DNA of 64,000 bases from Asticcacaulis excentricus CB 48. GTDB lineage: Bacteria > Pseudomonadota > Alphaproteobacteria > Caulobacterales > Caulobacteraceae. The translations under genes and the position numbers were made by a program. Position 1 is the first letter of the stretch. Each line of letters starts with the position of its first letter. The stretch is taken from the NCBI RefSeq assembly GCF_000175215.2, contig NC_014816.1, positions 1,237,001 through 1,301,000 of the forward strand, read 5' to 3'. Below are positions 17,788-26,718 of this stretch, piece after piece. Below the pieces are notes generated by a model. It was given only the letters and a program-made list of their open reading frames with translations. It did no database searches and had not been told where the DNA came from.

Positions 17788-18771
17788 ATGTCGATCAGTG
17801 AAACCGAGATCAGGGAAAGGCTGGCCCGCCTGGGTCAACTGCGTCAGGCCATCGCTCAGGCCATTGTCGGTCAGGCCGATGTGGTCGAACAACTGCTAAT
17901 CGGGCTCTTGGCCGGCGGGCATTGCCTGCTGGAGGGCGTGCCGGGGCTGGGCAAGACGCTGCTGGTACGCTCATTGGGGCAGGCGCTGGAGCTGCAATTT
18001 CGCCGCGTGCAGTTCACCCCCGACCTGATGCCCAGCGACATTCTGGGGACCGAACTGCTGGAAGAGGATCACGGCACCGGCCATCGCCATTTCCGCTTCC
18101 AGCCGGGCCCTGTCTTCACCAATTTGCTGCTGGCTGACGAGCTGAACCGAACGCCGCCCAAGACTCAGGCCGCCCTGCTGGAGGCAATGCAGGAACGCAC
18201 GGTGTCCTATGCCGGGGTTACGCACACCCTGCCGTCGCCCTTCTTTGTGCTGGCGACGCAGAACCCGTTGGAGCAGGCCGGGACCTATCCGCTGCCCGAA
18301 GCGCAGCTTGATCGCTTCCTGCTGCACATCCGCGTCGATTACCCGACCGAATCCGAAGAACACGACATTCTGCGTCAGACGACGGGTGCCGGCGGTGAGG
18401 CGGTGCCCAAGGTCATGGCTGCAGACGATGTGCTGGTGTTGCAAAAACTGGTGCGCGATGTGCATGTGGGCGAAGACCTGCTGCGCTGGATCACGCGGCT
18501 GGTGCGCGCTACGCGGCCGGGTGAGGACGCGCCGCAGGCCGTCAACACCTATATAAAATGGGGGGCCGGGCCGCGCGCCGGGCAATCTCTGGTGCTGGCG
18601 GCCAAGGCGCGCGCCCTGTTGCAGGGACGGCTGGCGGCTACGCGCGAAGACGTGATGGCGCTTGCCGCCCCCGTCATGCGCCACCGCCTTCTGATGGCGT
18701 TTGCGGCTGAGGCCGAGGGCGTGGCCCCCGATACGGTTGTGGCCACCATTCTGAGCGTCGTAAAGCTCTGA
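17788..18771 (+). CDS. MoxR-family AAA+ ATPase
   Basis: A 327-residue AAA+ chaperone of the MoxR group, acting in metal insertion or complex assembly together with von Willebrand proteins encoded next to it. Walker A is GVPGLGKTLL (about residues 50-59), and Walker B with its extension is LLADELNRTPPKTQAALLEAMQE. The sensor-1 region is ATQNPLEQAGTYPLPEAQLDRF, as in the family. A GGGGA ribosome-binding site precedes ATG 17788. The DUF58 gene starts 5 bases after the stop, the standard MoxR-DUF58 pairing. Confidence 0.95.
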   Translation: MSISETEIRERLARLGQLRQAIAQAIVGQADVVEQLLIGLLAGGHCLLEGVPGLGKTLLVRSLGQALELQFRRVQFTPDLMPSDILGTELLEEDHGTGHRHFRFQPGPVFTNLLLADELNRTPPKTQAALLEAMQERTVSYAGVTHTLPSPFFVLATQNPLEQAGTYPLPEAQLDRFLLHIRVDYPTESEEHDILRQTTGAGGEAVPKVMAADDVLVLQKLVRDVHVGEDLLRWITRLVRATRPGEDAPQAVNTYIKWGAGPRAGQSLVLAAKARALLQGRLAATREDVMALAAPVMRHRLLMAFAAEAEGVAPDTVVATILSVVKL

Positions 18772-18775
18772 GCGC

Positions 18776-19675
18776 ATGGTGTATGATCCGATCCCTCCTG
18801 AGGTGCGCCACAGGCTGAAAGGTCTGCGCCTGAGCGCGCGCCGTGCGTCCGGGGCGTCGGGGATCGGGCTGCACGCGTCGCGCTCACGCGGGGCGGGACT
18901 GGAGTTTGCGCAGTACCGCGCCTATGAACCAGGCGACGAACTGCGACAGATCGACTGGAAGCTCTATGCACGCTCGGATAGGTTTTTCGTGCGCGAAGCC
19001 GAACGCGAAAGTCCGCTGAGGGTGTGGATGGTGCTGGACCTTTCGGCGTCGATGGGGCAGGCCGATACGGCGAAACCCGATTGGAGCCGCCTTGAGGCCG
19101 CTAAGACCATAGCGGCCTGTGTGGGCGAGCTGGCCTTGCGTCAGGGGGATGCTTTCGGCCTGATCACCCTCAGCGATCGCGGTGTGGGCGTGGTTGAGGC
19201 CGCAGCGGGGTTGAAGGCGCGCGACGGTCTGCGGCTGGGGCTGTTCAAACTGACGGCGGGCGGCAGGTTTCCCACGCTGGCGCAATTGTCGCCGGTTTGG
19301 GACCGTATCCGCGCGCAGGACATGGTCATGGTGTTCAGCGACGGCTTTGACGAGAGCTGCGCCGAGCTAATGACGCGCCTGTCTGCGGCTGGGCGCGACG
19401 TGCTAATGGTCCAGACCCTGACCGCCGAGGAGCGCGATTTTCCGTTTCAGGGGGGCTATCGTTTCGATGATCCGGAAGGCGGTGCCGAGGTGCTGGGCGA
19501 CGGCAAGGCCCTGCGCGCTGATTTTCTCAAGCGCTTTGCCGCCGCCCGTCAGGCCTTTGAGGCGCGGCTGTTCGCAGCGGGGGTACGGCATACGCATTAC
19601 TGGCTGGATGAGCCAGCGGACGCGCCGTTGTTTCGTCTGTTCGGTCAAACACCATCAGGAAAGGAGACGGCCTGA
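18776..19675 (+). CDS. DUF58 protein (VWA-like partner of MoxR)
   Basis: A 299-residue DUF58 protein. The hallmark segment EFAQYRAYEPGDELRQIDW followed by ARSDRFFVREAERE is clear around residues 43-80. A metal-ion-dependent adhesion motif DLSASMG (DxSxS) lies near residue 92, as in von Willebrand A domains. It is expected to work with the MoxR ATPase and the membrane proteins encoded next. Its stop overlaps the next start (TGATG), so the genes are translationally coupled. Confidence 0.93.
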   Translation: MVYDPIPPEVRHRLKGLRLSARRASGASGIGLHASRSRGAGLEFAQYRAYEPGDELRQIDWKLYARSDRFFVREAERESPLRVWMVLDLSASMGQADTAKPDWSRLEAAKTIAACVGELALRQGDAFGLITLSDRGVGVVEAAAGLKARDGLRLGLFKLTAGGRFPTLAQLSPVWDRIRAQDMVMVFSDGFDESCAELMTRLSAAGRDVLMVQTLTAEERDFPFQGGYRFDDPEGGAEVLGDGKALRADFLKRFAAARQAFEARLFAAGVRHTHYWLDEPADAPLFRLFGQTPSGKETA

Positions 19676-20808
19676 TGCCCGCGCTCCTGTTTCCGTTAGG
19701 TTTGGCGGCTTTGCTGGCTATGGTCGTCCCGCTGGTCATCCACCTGATGCGGCGCGACGAGCTGCGTCCGGTGGTTTTCGCCGCCCTGCGCTGGCTCGAT
19801 CCGCGTCCCAAACCGCGCCAACGTATCCGGTTCAGCGAATGGCCGCTACTGATCGTGCGTTTACTACTGATTGCGGTGCTCGCCCTGCTGCTGGCGCGGC
19901 CGGTATTGACCGCACGGCTTAGTGACAAGCCCTATGTCGCTGTGGTGCCGGGGGCGGATCTGAAAGCCGCGCAACAGGCGGTGGGCGAAGACGCCGAGGC
20001 GCATTGGCTGACGGAGGGCTTTCCGCTCCTGAGCGGTACCGCCGGTGCGGCGGGCGAGGTGAGCAGCCATCTGCGGCAACTCGATGCGCAATTGCCGCCG
20101 GGGGCGAAACTGACCGTGGTGGTGCCGCAAACTCTGCAAGGGGGGGACGCCGAACGCCCCATACTCAGCCGCACGGTCGATTGGCGCATCGTCGCCGGGG
20201 CCATGCCCGCCGCTCAGCCTGCGGCGACGAAACGGCCTGTTCTGAGCGTGCGGTATGCGCCGAACCACGCCGCCGATGTGCGCTGGTTCCGCGCCGTGTC
20301 CGCCGCCTGGCAGACGCCGTTTGAGGCGACCGGGATGGATGCCGCCTTGCCGTCGAAGGATCAGGTTTTGGTCTGGCTGGGCAGCGGCAACATTCCGCCT
20401 GCCCTCAGTGCGCGTGTGAAATCCGGCGGGACCGTTCTCGTGGGATCGCAGATGGTCTTGCCGCCATCGCCCCAGCGCCGCGTTGTGTGGCATGATGCCA
20501 TCGGCGCACCGCTGATCGAGGCGCAAGGCGAGGGGCGGGGGCAGTGGCTACGCCTGACGCGGGCCCTCAGCCCGGCCGTTTTTCCAGCCCTGCTGGAGCC
20601 GACCTTTCCGGATCAATTGGCTGCCGTCCTGAGCCCGCCAGCGCCACCAACCCGCGTCGAAGCGCGCGACCTGATCCCGGTTGCGGGGCGTTCAATCTTT
20701 AACCGCCCGTCTGAGGAACTGACGCCGTGGCTAGCCCTGTTGGCGGCTGCCCTGTTTCTGATCGAGCGCCTGCTGGCCACCGCCGCTCGCCGGAGGGCCG
20801 CGCCATGA
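19675..20808 (+). CDS. BatA-like membrane protein
   Basis: A 377-residue membrane protein with the N-terminal BatA domain: a first helix (PLGLAALLAMVVPLVIHLM), a conserved RRDELRPVVFAALRWL segment and a second helix near residues 59-78. A periplasmic domain of about 260 residues follows, with a third helix near the C-terminus (LALLAAALFLIERLLATA). BatA-type proteins form membrane complexes with MoxR/DUF58 partners and are linked to envelope stress in other bacteria. It overlaps both neighbours by a few bases (ATGA with the next gene). Confidence 0.85.
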   Translation: MPALLFPLGLAALLAMVVPLVIHLMRRDELRPVVFAALRWLDPRPKPRQRIRFSEWPLLIVRLLLIAVLALLLARPVLTARLSDKPYVAVVPGADLKAAQQAVGEDAEAHWLTEGFPLLSGTAGAAGEVSSHLRQLDAQLPPGAKLTVVVPQTLQGGDAERPILSRTVDWRIVAGAMPAAQPAATKRPVLSVRYAPNHAADVRWFRAVSAAWQTPFEATGMDAALPSKDQVLVWLGSGNIPPALSARVKSGGTVLVGSQMVLPPSPQRRVVWHDAIGAPLIEAQGEGRGQWLRLTRALSPAVFPALLEPTFPDQLAAVLSPPAPPTRVEARDLIPVAGRSIFNRPSEELTPWLALLAAALFLIERLLATAARRRAAP

Positions 20809-22928
20809 GGCCTCACAGTTTTACCGCCTCGGCGCGTTTGCGCACCTTGTTGAACGACGGGCTGACGGCCCTCCCGCTGATCGTCGCTGTGACCTTTGCG
20901 GGTTGGGCGGTGGGCGAAGAAACGGGGCTTTTGATGGCACTGTGTCTTGGCCTTGTCGTCGCCTTTGCGCTGGCCATGTGGCGATTGAAGCGCTTCGACC
21001 GCGCGTGGGTGATTGGAGCGCTCAATGCCCACCGCGCCGATATGGAAGACAGCGCCGATCTGTTGTTTGCGCGCACCGAAGACCTCAATCCCTTGCAGGC
21101 CCTGCAACAGCAACGAATGATCGAGCGCCTGCCGTCGCCGGCTGTGCTGACGCCGCCCTGGCGCTGGAAGCCGGTGGGCTTTGCATTGGCCCTAGGTCTG
21201 GCCATCGGTGCCCTGACGGCCGTGTTGTTTTGGTTGCCGCAGACGCATCCGACCGCTGCTGCCTCCGGCACGAGGGGCACCGGCGCGCCTAAACTGATCT
21301 CCGCCGAAATCGCCGTCACCCCGCCCGCCTATACGCGGCAGGCGGGGCACCGCGAAACCACGCTCGATCTCAAGGTGCCGCAAAACACGAAACTGGTCTG
21401 GCGGTTGCGCTTTGCGCCCGACGCCGCAAATGTCCGGCTGGTCTTTCACGATGGTCAGAGCATGGCCCTTCGGCGCGATGGGACCGGCTGGAGCGCTGCC
21501 CTTAGCGCCGACCGCTCACGCCTATATCGCATCGCGGCCGACGGCTTGCCGACGCAACCTCTGCACCGGCTGGAAGTCACTCCCGATGCGCCACCAAAGG
21601 TCGAGGCGGTCCTGCCGGACCGCGCCTTGACTCTGGTCACGCCGGGCCAGACGCAGTGGCCGCTGGTTTTTTCCGCCAGCGATGATTACGGCGTCGCCAC
21701 CTCGACGGAACTTCGCATCATTCAGGCGCAGGGGCAGGGCGAAAACATTACCTTCCGTGAACGGACATTAACCTTAACCGGTACTGGCGGCGCGACCGAT
21801 AAGCGCTTTGCCACGCGGCTCGACCTCAAGGCACTAGGGTTTGCCGTCGGCGACGACCTAATCGTGCAACTGACCGTGCACGACAATCGCACTCCGTCGC
21901 CGCAGGAGGTGCGCTCACCCAGCCTGATCCTGCGCTGGCCGTCCGATCTTGGGGCCGAAAGCACAGGGCTGGAGGCGCTGGCCCGTAAAACCCTGCCGGC
22001 CTATTTCCGCAGTCAGAGGCAGATCATTATCGACATCGAAGCCCTGCTAAAGGAGAAGCCGCGCCTGAAACCGGATACTTTCCTCAGCCGCTCGGACGCA
22101 ATTGGCGTCGATCAGCGCCTGCTGCGCCTGCGCTACGGGCAGTTTTTGGGTGAAGAGGCCGAGGGCGAACGCGAAGCCCCGCCGGGCCTTGAAGAGGGGC
22201 ATTCTGAAAATGACGGCCATGATCATGGGGGCCACGATCATGGGGGCCACGATCATGGGGGACTGGCCGCGAAACCCGATGCCGCGCCGGTGTTTGGTGA
22301 CGGCGGCAATGTGACCGCCGAATATGGCCACACCCACGATGAGCCCGAAGCGGCGACCCTGCTCGATCCGGAAACGCGCGCCACGCTGAAAAAGGCGCTG
22401 GATGAAATGTGGCAGTCGGAGCTGCACCTGCGGCAGGGCAATCCGCAAACCGCCCTGCCGCACGCCTACAAGGCACTGGGCTATATCAAGGAGGTGCAGC
22501 AGGCGACGCGTATCTTCCTGTCGCGTGTCGGGCCGGAGCTGCCGCCGATAGATCATAACCGCCGCATGACGGGTAAGCGCGACGGCATTGCGCCCGTGCC
22601 TTTCGCGGTGACGGCGGCCCCGTCCCCCGATGCGCCCGTTGTGGCTCTGTGGACGGCTCTGGCTGAGACACCCGGGGCCAAAAACGACCTGCCGCTGGCG
22701 GCGCTCGATGGCTGGCTGCGCACCAATGAGGGCCGGGTTGGCGACCCGCTGTCGCTGCTGGCGGCGGTTGAGGCCGTGCGCGCCGACCCCGGTTGTGCCG
22801 CGTGCCGTCAGACGCTGCGCGGTCAGTTGTGGCGTGTCCTGACCCGGCCTCCGGCCGGTTTGGCACCCCGCCCGGCGGTCACGGCATCCGGTGGCCGCTA
22901 TCTGGATGCACTGGAGCGACCGAGATGA
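20805..22928 (+). CDS. DUF4175 membrane protein with His-rich repeat
   Basis: A 707-residue protein of the DUF4175 type. Two or three hydrophobic segments lie in the first 140 residues (around 25-62 and 122-145). A long periplasmic part follows with Ig-like strands (ISAEIAVTPPAYTRQ) and a helical C-terminal half. Near residue 470 there is a histidine-glycine repeat, three copies of HDHGG, encoded by three 15-bp DNA repeats (22217-22261). Such His-Asp-Gly tracts often bind metal ions, which would fit a cluster with a MoxR chaperone. The start at ATG 20805 overlaps the previous stop. Confidence 0.8.
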   Translation: MRPHSFTASARLRTLLNDGLTALPLIVAVTFAGWAVGEETGLLMALCLGLVVAFALAMWRLKRFDRAWVIGALNAHRADMEDSADLLFARTEDLNPLQALQQQRMIERLPSPAVLTPPWRWKPVGFALALGLAIGALTAVLFWLPQTHPTAAASGTRGTGAPKLISAEIAVTPPAYTRQAGHRETTLDLKVPQNTKLVWRLRFAPDAANVRLVFHDGQSMALRRDGTGWSAALSADRSRLYRIAADGLPTQPLHRLEVTPDAPPKVEAVLPDRALTLVTPGQTQWPLVFSASDDYGVATSTELRIIQAQGQGENITFRERTLTLTGTGGATDKRFATRLDLKALGFAVGDDLIVQLTVHDNRTPSPQEVRSPSLILRWPSDLGAESTGLEALARKTLPAYFRSQRQIIIDIEALLKEKPRLKPDTFLSRSDAIGVDQRLLRLRYGQFLGEEAEGEREAPPGLEEGHSENDGHDHGGHDHGGHDHGGLAAKPDAAPVFGDGGNVTAEYGHTHDEPEAATLLDPETRATLKKALDEMWQSELHLRQGNPQTALPHAYKALGYIKEVQQATRIFLSRVGPELPPIDHNRRMTGKRDGIAPVPFAVTAAPSPDAPVVALWTALAETPGAKNDLPLAALDGWLRTNEGRVGDPLSLLAAVEAVRADPGCAACRQTLRGQLWRVLTRPPAGLAPRPAVTASGGRYLDALERPR
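22217..22261 (+). repeat. Three 15-bp tandem repeats encoding HDHGG
   Basis: Units CCATGATCATGGGGG, CCACGATCATGGGGG and CCACGATCATGGGGG lie in frame within the DUF4175 gene. The third and second units are identical, suggesting recent slippage. Confidence 0.9.
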
Positions 22929-24673
22929 CCCCGTCTGTGATCGTGGCTCTCATGCTGTTGGCCGCCGTGGCCTTATCTACGCTGCGGCTGGTCCTGTGGT
23001 GGCGCAAGGCCGATGCGACCGAACGCTCGCTGCCGCGGCTTGTGGCGCTACTGGCCCTGACGCCGCTGTCGGCGTGGTTGCTGTATCTGACCCTGTTCCC
23101 GCCGCGTCTGGCCTCTGCACCCGGCACGTTGATCGTCGCTACACGCAGCGCACAGGCCGTGGATGCACAGGCAGGGGATCGCGTCGTCGCCTTGCCAGAA
23201 GCCCATATACCGGGGGCGGAGCGCGTCCCCGATCTCGCCACGGCCCTGCGCCTGCACCCCGAAGCCACGCGCCTGACCCTAGTCGGCGAAGGCCTGACGC
23301 CGCGCGACCGCACGGCGGTGGAGGGGCGGGCCCTGCGCTTTGTACCGTCAGCCCTGCCGCGCGGCGTGGTGCGGCTGGATACGCCTGAGCGCGTGGCCCC
23401 CGGTGGGGCGTTTCAGGTCGGCGTAATGGTCAACGGCGTGAAGGGAGGCGTCGTCGAACTGCTTGATCCGGCGGGGGTCGTTGTCGAAAGCCAAACACCC
23501 GATACCAGCGGTTTGGCGGTCCTCAGCGGCGCGGCAAAAGCCGCAGGGCCGGTGTCTTTCAGCGTGCGACTGCGCGAGGCCACTAAGGCCGTGGTGGAAA
23601 CCGCCGAAGTGCCGGTGTGGGTCGATGAGGCGCTGACGGCGCGGGTGCGCGTCATCGGGGGCGCTCCGGGACCGGAGATCAAATATCTGCGCCGCTGGGC
23701 CGCCGATGCCGGTATCGACATGCAGGCGCAGGTCGCGCTGGGTGGCGGTGTGGCGGTCGGCGATGCGCCGCAGCCCCTGAATGTCGCCACGCTGAGCCAG
23801 ACCGATCTGCTGGTCATAGATGAACGCGGCTGGGACGGATTGGGGGACGGGGGCCGCGCGGCGGTGATCAGCGCCGTGCGCGGCGGGATGGGCCTGTTGC
23901 TGCGGCCCACAGCCCTGCCGTCGGAGACGACGCGCACGCAGTGGGCGGCGCTGGGCCTGCGCCTCAGCGGCACGGGTGATCCGGAGACGGTGACCTTGCC
24001 TGTGCCCTCAGGCAGCAAGGACAAGGCACCTACCGTCACGCGCCTGAACCTGCGCCTCGAGAGCGCCGATGCGGTGCCACTGGCGGTGGACAATAAAGGG
24101 CAGCCTATGGGCCTGTGGCGGGCTGAAGGGCGCGGCCGGGTCGGTTTGTGGAGCGTGACCGACAGTTTCGCCCTGACGCTCAGCGGCGAGGCCGGGCGGC
24201 ATCAGGCCCTGTGGAGCCACCTCTTTTCAACTCTGGTGCGGCGCTCCAGTGCGGCCCTGCCTACCATCAGCCCCGCCCGTGTGCATCAGCGCGTCAGCCT
24301 GTGCGGCCTGAGCGGCGCGGCCGAGGTGCTCGACCCGCAAGGCGGCGTCAGCCATCCCGTCGTTGATGCGGCAACGGATGAGGCGCGTTGTGCTGCCGTC
24401 TGGCCCACGCAGGCCGGCTGGCATGTGCTGCGCGTGACGACGGCAGAAACGGTGCAGGCCGTGCCTTTCCACGTCCTGTCGGACAAGGGCCTGCCGGGCG
24501 TTCAGGCGCTGGAGGCGCGTGAAGCGACTCAAGCCTTGGTGGCCGAAGACGCGCGTCCAACGGAAGCCACCGGCGAGGGCCGTCGCGCCGCCGCCTGGCC
24601 GTGGTTCCTCGGCTGGTTGCTGATCAGCGCGGTCCTTTGGTGGGTGGAGCGTCAACGCCGTCCGCAGCCCTGA
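22925..24673 (+). CDS. Large membrane protein ending the MoxR/Bat cluster
   Basis: A 582-residue protein. Two helices lie at the N-terminus (about 4-22 and 38-60), followed by a long extracytoplasmic part, and a helix near the C-terminus (WPWFLGWLLISAVLWWVE) with a basic tail. A segment with LLVIDERGWDGLGDGGRAAVISAVRGGMGLLLRP-type pattern (quoted in part) resembles glutamine-amidotransferase-like or VWA-type domains of Bat-cluster proteins. I do not recognise a named family. ATG 22925 overlaps the previous stop (ATGA), so it is the last gene of the operon. Confidence 0.7.
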   Translation: MTPSVIVALMLLAAVALSTLRLVLWWRKADATERSLPRLVALLALTPLSAWLLYLTLFPPRLASAPGTLIVATRSAQAVDAQAGDRVVALPEAHIPGAERVPDLATALRLHPEATRLTLVGEGLTPRDRTAVEGRALRFVPSALPRGVVRLDTPERVAPGGAFQVGVMVNGVKGGVVELLDPAGVVVESQTPDTSGLAVLSGAAKAAGPVSFSVRLREATKAVVETAEVPVWVDEALTARVRVIGGAPGPEIKYLRRWAADAGIDMQAQVALGGGVAVGDAPQPLNVATLSQTDLLVIDERGWDGLGDGGRAAVISAVRGGMGLLLRPTALPSETTRTQWAALGLRLSGTGDPETVTLPVPSGSKDKAPTVTRLNLRLESADAVPLAVDNKGQPMGLWRAEGRGRVGLWSVTDSFALTLSGEAGRHQALWSHLFSTLVRRSSAALPTISPARVHQRVSLCGLSGAAEVLDPQGGVSHPVVDAATDEARCAAVWPTQAGWHVLRVTTAETVQAVPFHVLSDKGLPGVQALEAREATQALVAEDARPTEATGEGRRAAAWPWFLGWLLISAVLWWVERQRRPQP

Positions 24674-24785
24674 TCCACCTCTCAGCGGCCGCGACTCATA
24701 TTTTTTCCTTATCTCAATGCGGTCAGAACGGAACACTGGAAGAAGTGTAACGTCCGGATTTGTTGAGGGTCCGGCGGATGGATAT

Positions 24786-26576
24786 ATGTCGGACGATCAT
24801 ACCCCCAAAAACGCGCCTCACGCCGGTTTAGACCGTCAGACCCTTCATGATCTGAACAATATGTTCGGGGCGGCCAAGGGCAGCCTGCAACTGATGCAGA
24901 TGCGGCACAAGGACGACCCACAAAGCCTGCGCATCACCGGCATGGCCTTGCAAAGCCTCGATAATGCGCAGGCCTATGTCTATGACAAGCTGGGGTGCAC
25001 CGATCTGCGTGACATCGACGGCGGTATTTCGGATTCGCCTGAACGTCTGGCGGCGCGGCATGGCGTCGTGGACTCCGGCGACCGCCACGACCTGTTTTTT
25101 GCCGCCATCGAAATGACGCGGATGCCGATGATCGTCACCGATCCCAACCGACCCGACAACCCCATTGTCTTCGCCAATCAGGCCTTCCTCAACACCACAG
25201 GCTATACGATGGAAGAGGTGATGGGGCGCAATTGCCGCTTTCTTCAGGGCGAGGGGACCGATCCGCAAATGATCGCCAACCTCAGCCGCGCCATCCGCGA
25301 CCGCACCGACATTGCGGTGGAGATCCAGAATTTCCGCAAGGACGGCACCGCCTTTTGGAACGCTCTGTTCGTCAGCCCGATCTTCGACCGCGACGGCAAA
25401 CTGCTCTATTATTTCGGCTCGCAGCTTGATGTTACGCGCCGGCGCGAAGCCGAAATGGCGCTGCGCCGGGCGCAGAAGATGGAGGCCATCGGGCAGCTGA
25501 CCGGCGGCATTGCTCACGATTTCAACAACCTGCTTCAGGTGATTATCGGCAATCTTCAGATGGCGCGCACCGTCACTGAACAGCCGGAAAAGCTCCATCG
25601 CCACCACGAGGCGGTAATGCAGGCGGCCCAGAAGGCGCGCGTCCTGACGCAGCAATTACTGGCCTTTTCTCGCAAGCAACCGCTGGAGGCGAGGGTCGTC
25701 AATCTCAACCGTGTGGTCAGTGAGTTGAATGACCTGCTGTCGCGAACTCTTGGCAGTTTTATCGAGATTGAGCTTGATCTAGACCCCGATCTGGCCAATG
25801 CCCGCATCGACACCGTTCAGCTTGAGATGGCGCTGATCAATATTCTGGCCAATGCGCGTGACGCAATGCCCGAAGGCGGGCGGGTGGTTATCCGCACCAC
25901 CAACCGCTCTGGAACGGAGGGCGACCAGGTCGAACTGTCAGTCAGCGACACTGGCGAGGGGATGCCGCCGGAGGTCTTAAGCCGCATCACTGAACCCTTC
26001 TTTACGACTAAGGAGGTGGGGAAGGGAACGGGGCTTGGGCTGGCGCAGGTCTATGGCTTTGTTAAACAATCAGACGGCGGTTTTGAGGTCGAGAGCACGC
26101 CGGGCGAAGGCACCACGGTGCATCTCTATTTCCCAATGGTGTCGGGGGCGGATGACAAGGCGCCGGCCCCTGAGCGCGCCTCTCAGACGCGTGGCAAGGG
26201 TGAGCGGGTGCTGCTGGTCGAAGATAATCGTGAAGTGCGCGAACTGGCCTGCGCTATACTTGAGGCCGATGGCTATGAGGTGGTGGCGCGCGAAAACGCT
26301 TCGTTGGCGCTCGACTATCTCAACGGGCCGGACGGGGTGGACCTTTTGTTCACCGATATCGTCATGCCGGGTAAGATGAATGGCGCCGCTCTGGCTAAGG
26401 AGGCACGGCAACGATTCTCCGACCTGCCGATCCTGATCACCACGGGTTTTGCTGACGATGTACACGGTCACACCAACGCGCGTGAGTTTGAAACCATCTA
26501 CAAACCCTATATGCCCGACGAACTGTCTACGCGGGTGCGCGGGGTGCTGAACCGCAAGGACGATCACGGGGGCTGA
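24786..26576 (+). CDS. LOV-domain hybrid histidine kinase
   Basis: A 596-residue sensor kinase with no membrane segment. A LOV/PAS domain spans about residues 100-220, with the photoactive cysteine in GRNCRFLQG (Cys150) and flavin-contact motifs NFRKDGTAFWN and FGSQLDVT. A HisKA phosphoacceptor follows in GGIAHDFNNLL (His244), then an HATPase domain (NILANARDAMPEGG, DTGEGM, GTGLGL) and a C-terminal receiver (LLVEDN, LLFTDIVMPG with the phospho-Asp, then IYKPY). This is the LOV-HK-RR layout of blue-light kinases. The N-terminus carries a second phosphoacceptor-like helix, HDLNNMFGAAKGSLQLM (His21). An alternative start at ATG 24717 adds 23 unconserved-looking residues. Confidence 0.92.
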   Translation: MSDDHTPKNAPHAGLDRQTLHDLNNMFGAAKGSLQLMQMRHKDDPQSLRITGMALQSLDNAQAYVYDKLGCTDLRDIDGGISDSPERLAARHGVVDSGDRHDLFFAAIEMTRMPMIVTDPNRPDNPIVFANQAFLNTTGYTMEEVMGRNCRFLQGEGTDPQMIANLSRAIRDRTDIAVEIQNFRKDGTAFWNALFVSPIFDRDGKLLYYFGSQLDVTRRREAEMALRRAQKMEAIGQLTGGIAHDFNNLLQVIIGNLQMARTVTEQPEKLHRHHEAVMQAAQKARVLTQQLLAFSRKQPLEARVVNLNRVVSELNDLLSRTLGSFIEIELDLDPDLANARIDTVQLEMALINILANARDAMPEGGRVVIRTTNRSGTEGDQVELSVSDTGEGMPPEVLSRITEPFFTTKEVGKGTGLGLAQVYGFVKQSDGGFEVESTPGEGTTVHLYFPMVSGADDKAPAPERASQTRGKGERVLLVEDNREVRELACAILEADGYEVVARENASLALDYLNGPDGVDLLFTDIVMPGKMNGAALAKEARQRFSDLPILITTGFADDVHGHTNAREFETIYKPYMPDELSTRVRGVLNRKDDHGG

Positions 26577-26615
26577 CATGCCTATGTGTGGGTGTAGCTC
26601 AAATGTCGCACTATC

Positions 26616-26629
26616 TGTAAGCGCTTACA
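26616..26629. promoter_or_regulatory. LacI-type operator O1
   Basis: TGTAAGCGCTTACA, a perfect 14-bp palindrome with the central CG typical of LacI-family operators. It is the first of three identical copies before the LacI gene, 34 bp from O2. Confidence 0.88.
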
Positions 26630-26636
26630 TGACGAA

Positions 26637-26665
26637 TTGACAGCGCTGTTGTAAGCGCTTACAGA
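26637..26665 (+). promoter_or_regulatory. Likely promoter of the LacI gene
   Basis: TTGACA, 17-base spacer, TACAGA. The -35 box is perfect and the -10 is weak. Operator O2 covers the spacer and -10, so the repressor would block polymerase. Confidence 0.5.
26650..26663. promoter_or_regulatory. LacI-type operator O2
   Basis: Second copy of TGTAAGCGCTTACA, overlapping the predicted promoter spacer and -10 region, 31 bp from O3 (close to three helical turns). Confidence 0.88.
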
Positions 26666-26680
26666 ACGCCAAACGGACAC

Positions 26681-26694
26681 TGTAAGCGCTTACA
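26681..26694. promoter_or_regulatory. LacI-type operator O3
   Basis: Third copy of TGTAAGCGCTTACA, 25 bases before the LacI start codon and downstream of the predicted transcription start. Confidence 0.88.
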
Positions 26695-26718
26695 CAACAC
26701 GACAGGGTGCAGACTTTC

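Noticed and set aside
22217..22261. Tandem repeats considered as a CRISPR or VNTR outside genes
   Set aside because: They are in frame inside the DUF4175 gene and have no spacers.
26616..26694. Three operators considered as a short repeat array
   Set aside because: Each is a perfect LacI-type palindrome, placed across a promoter before a LacI gene, which explains them fully.
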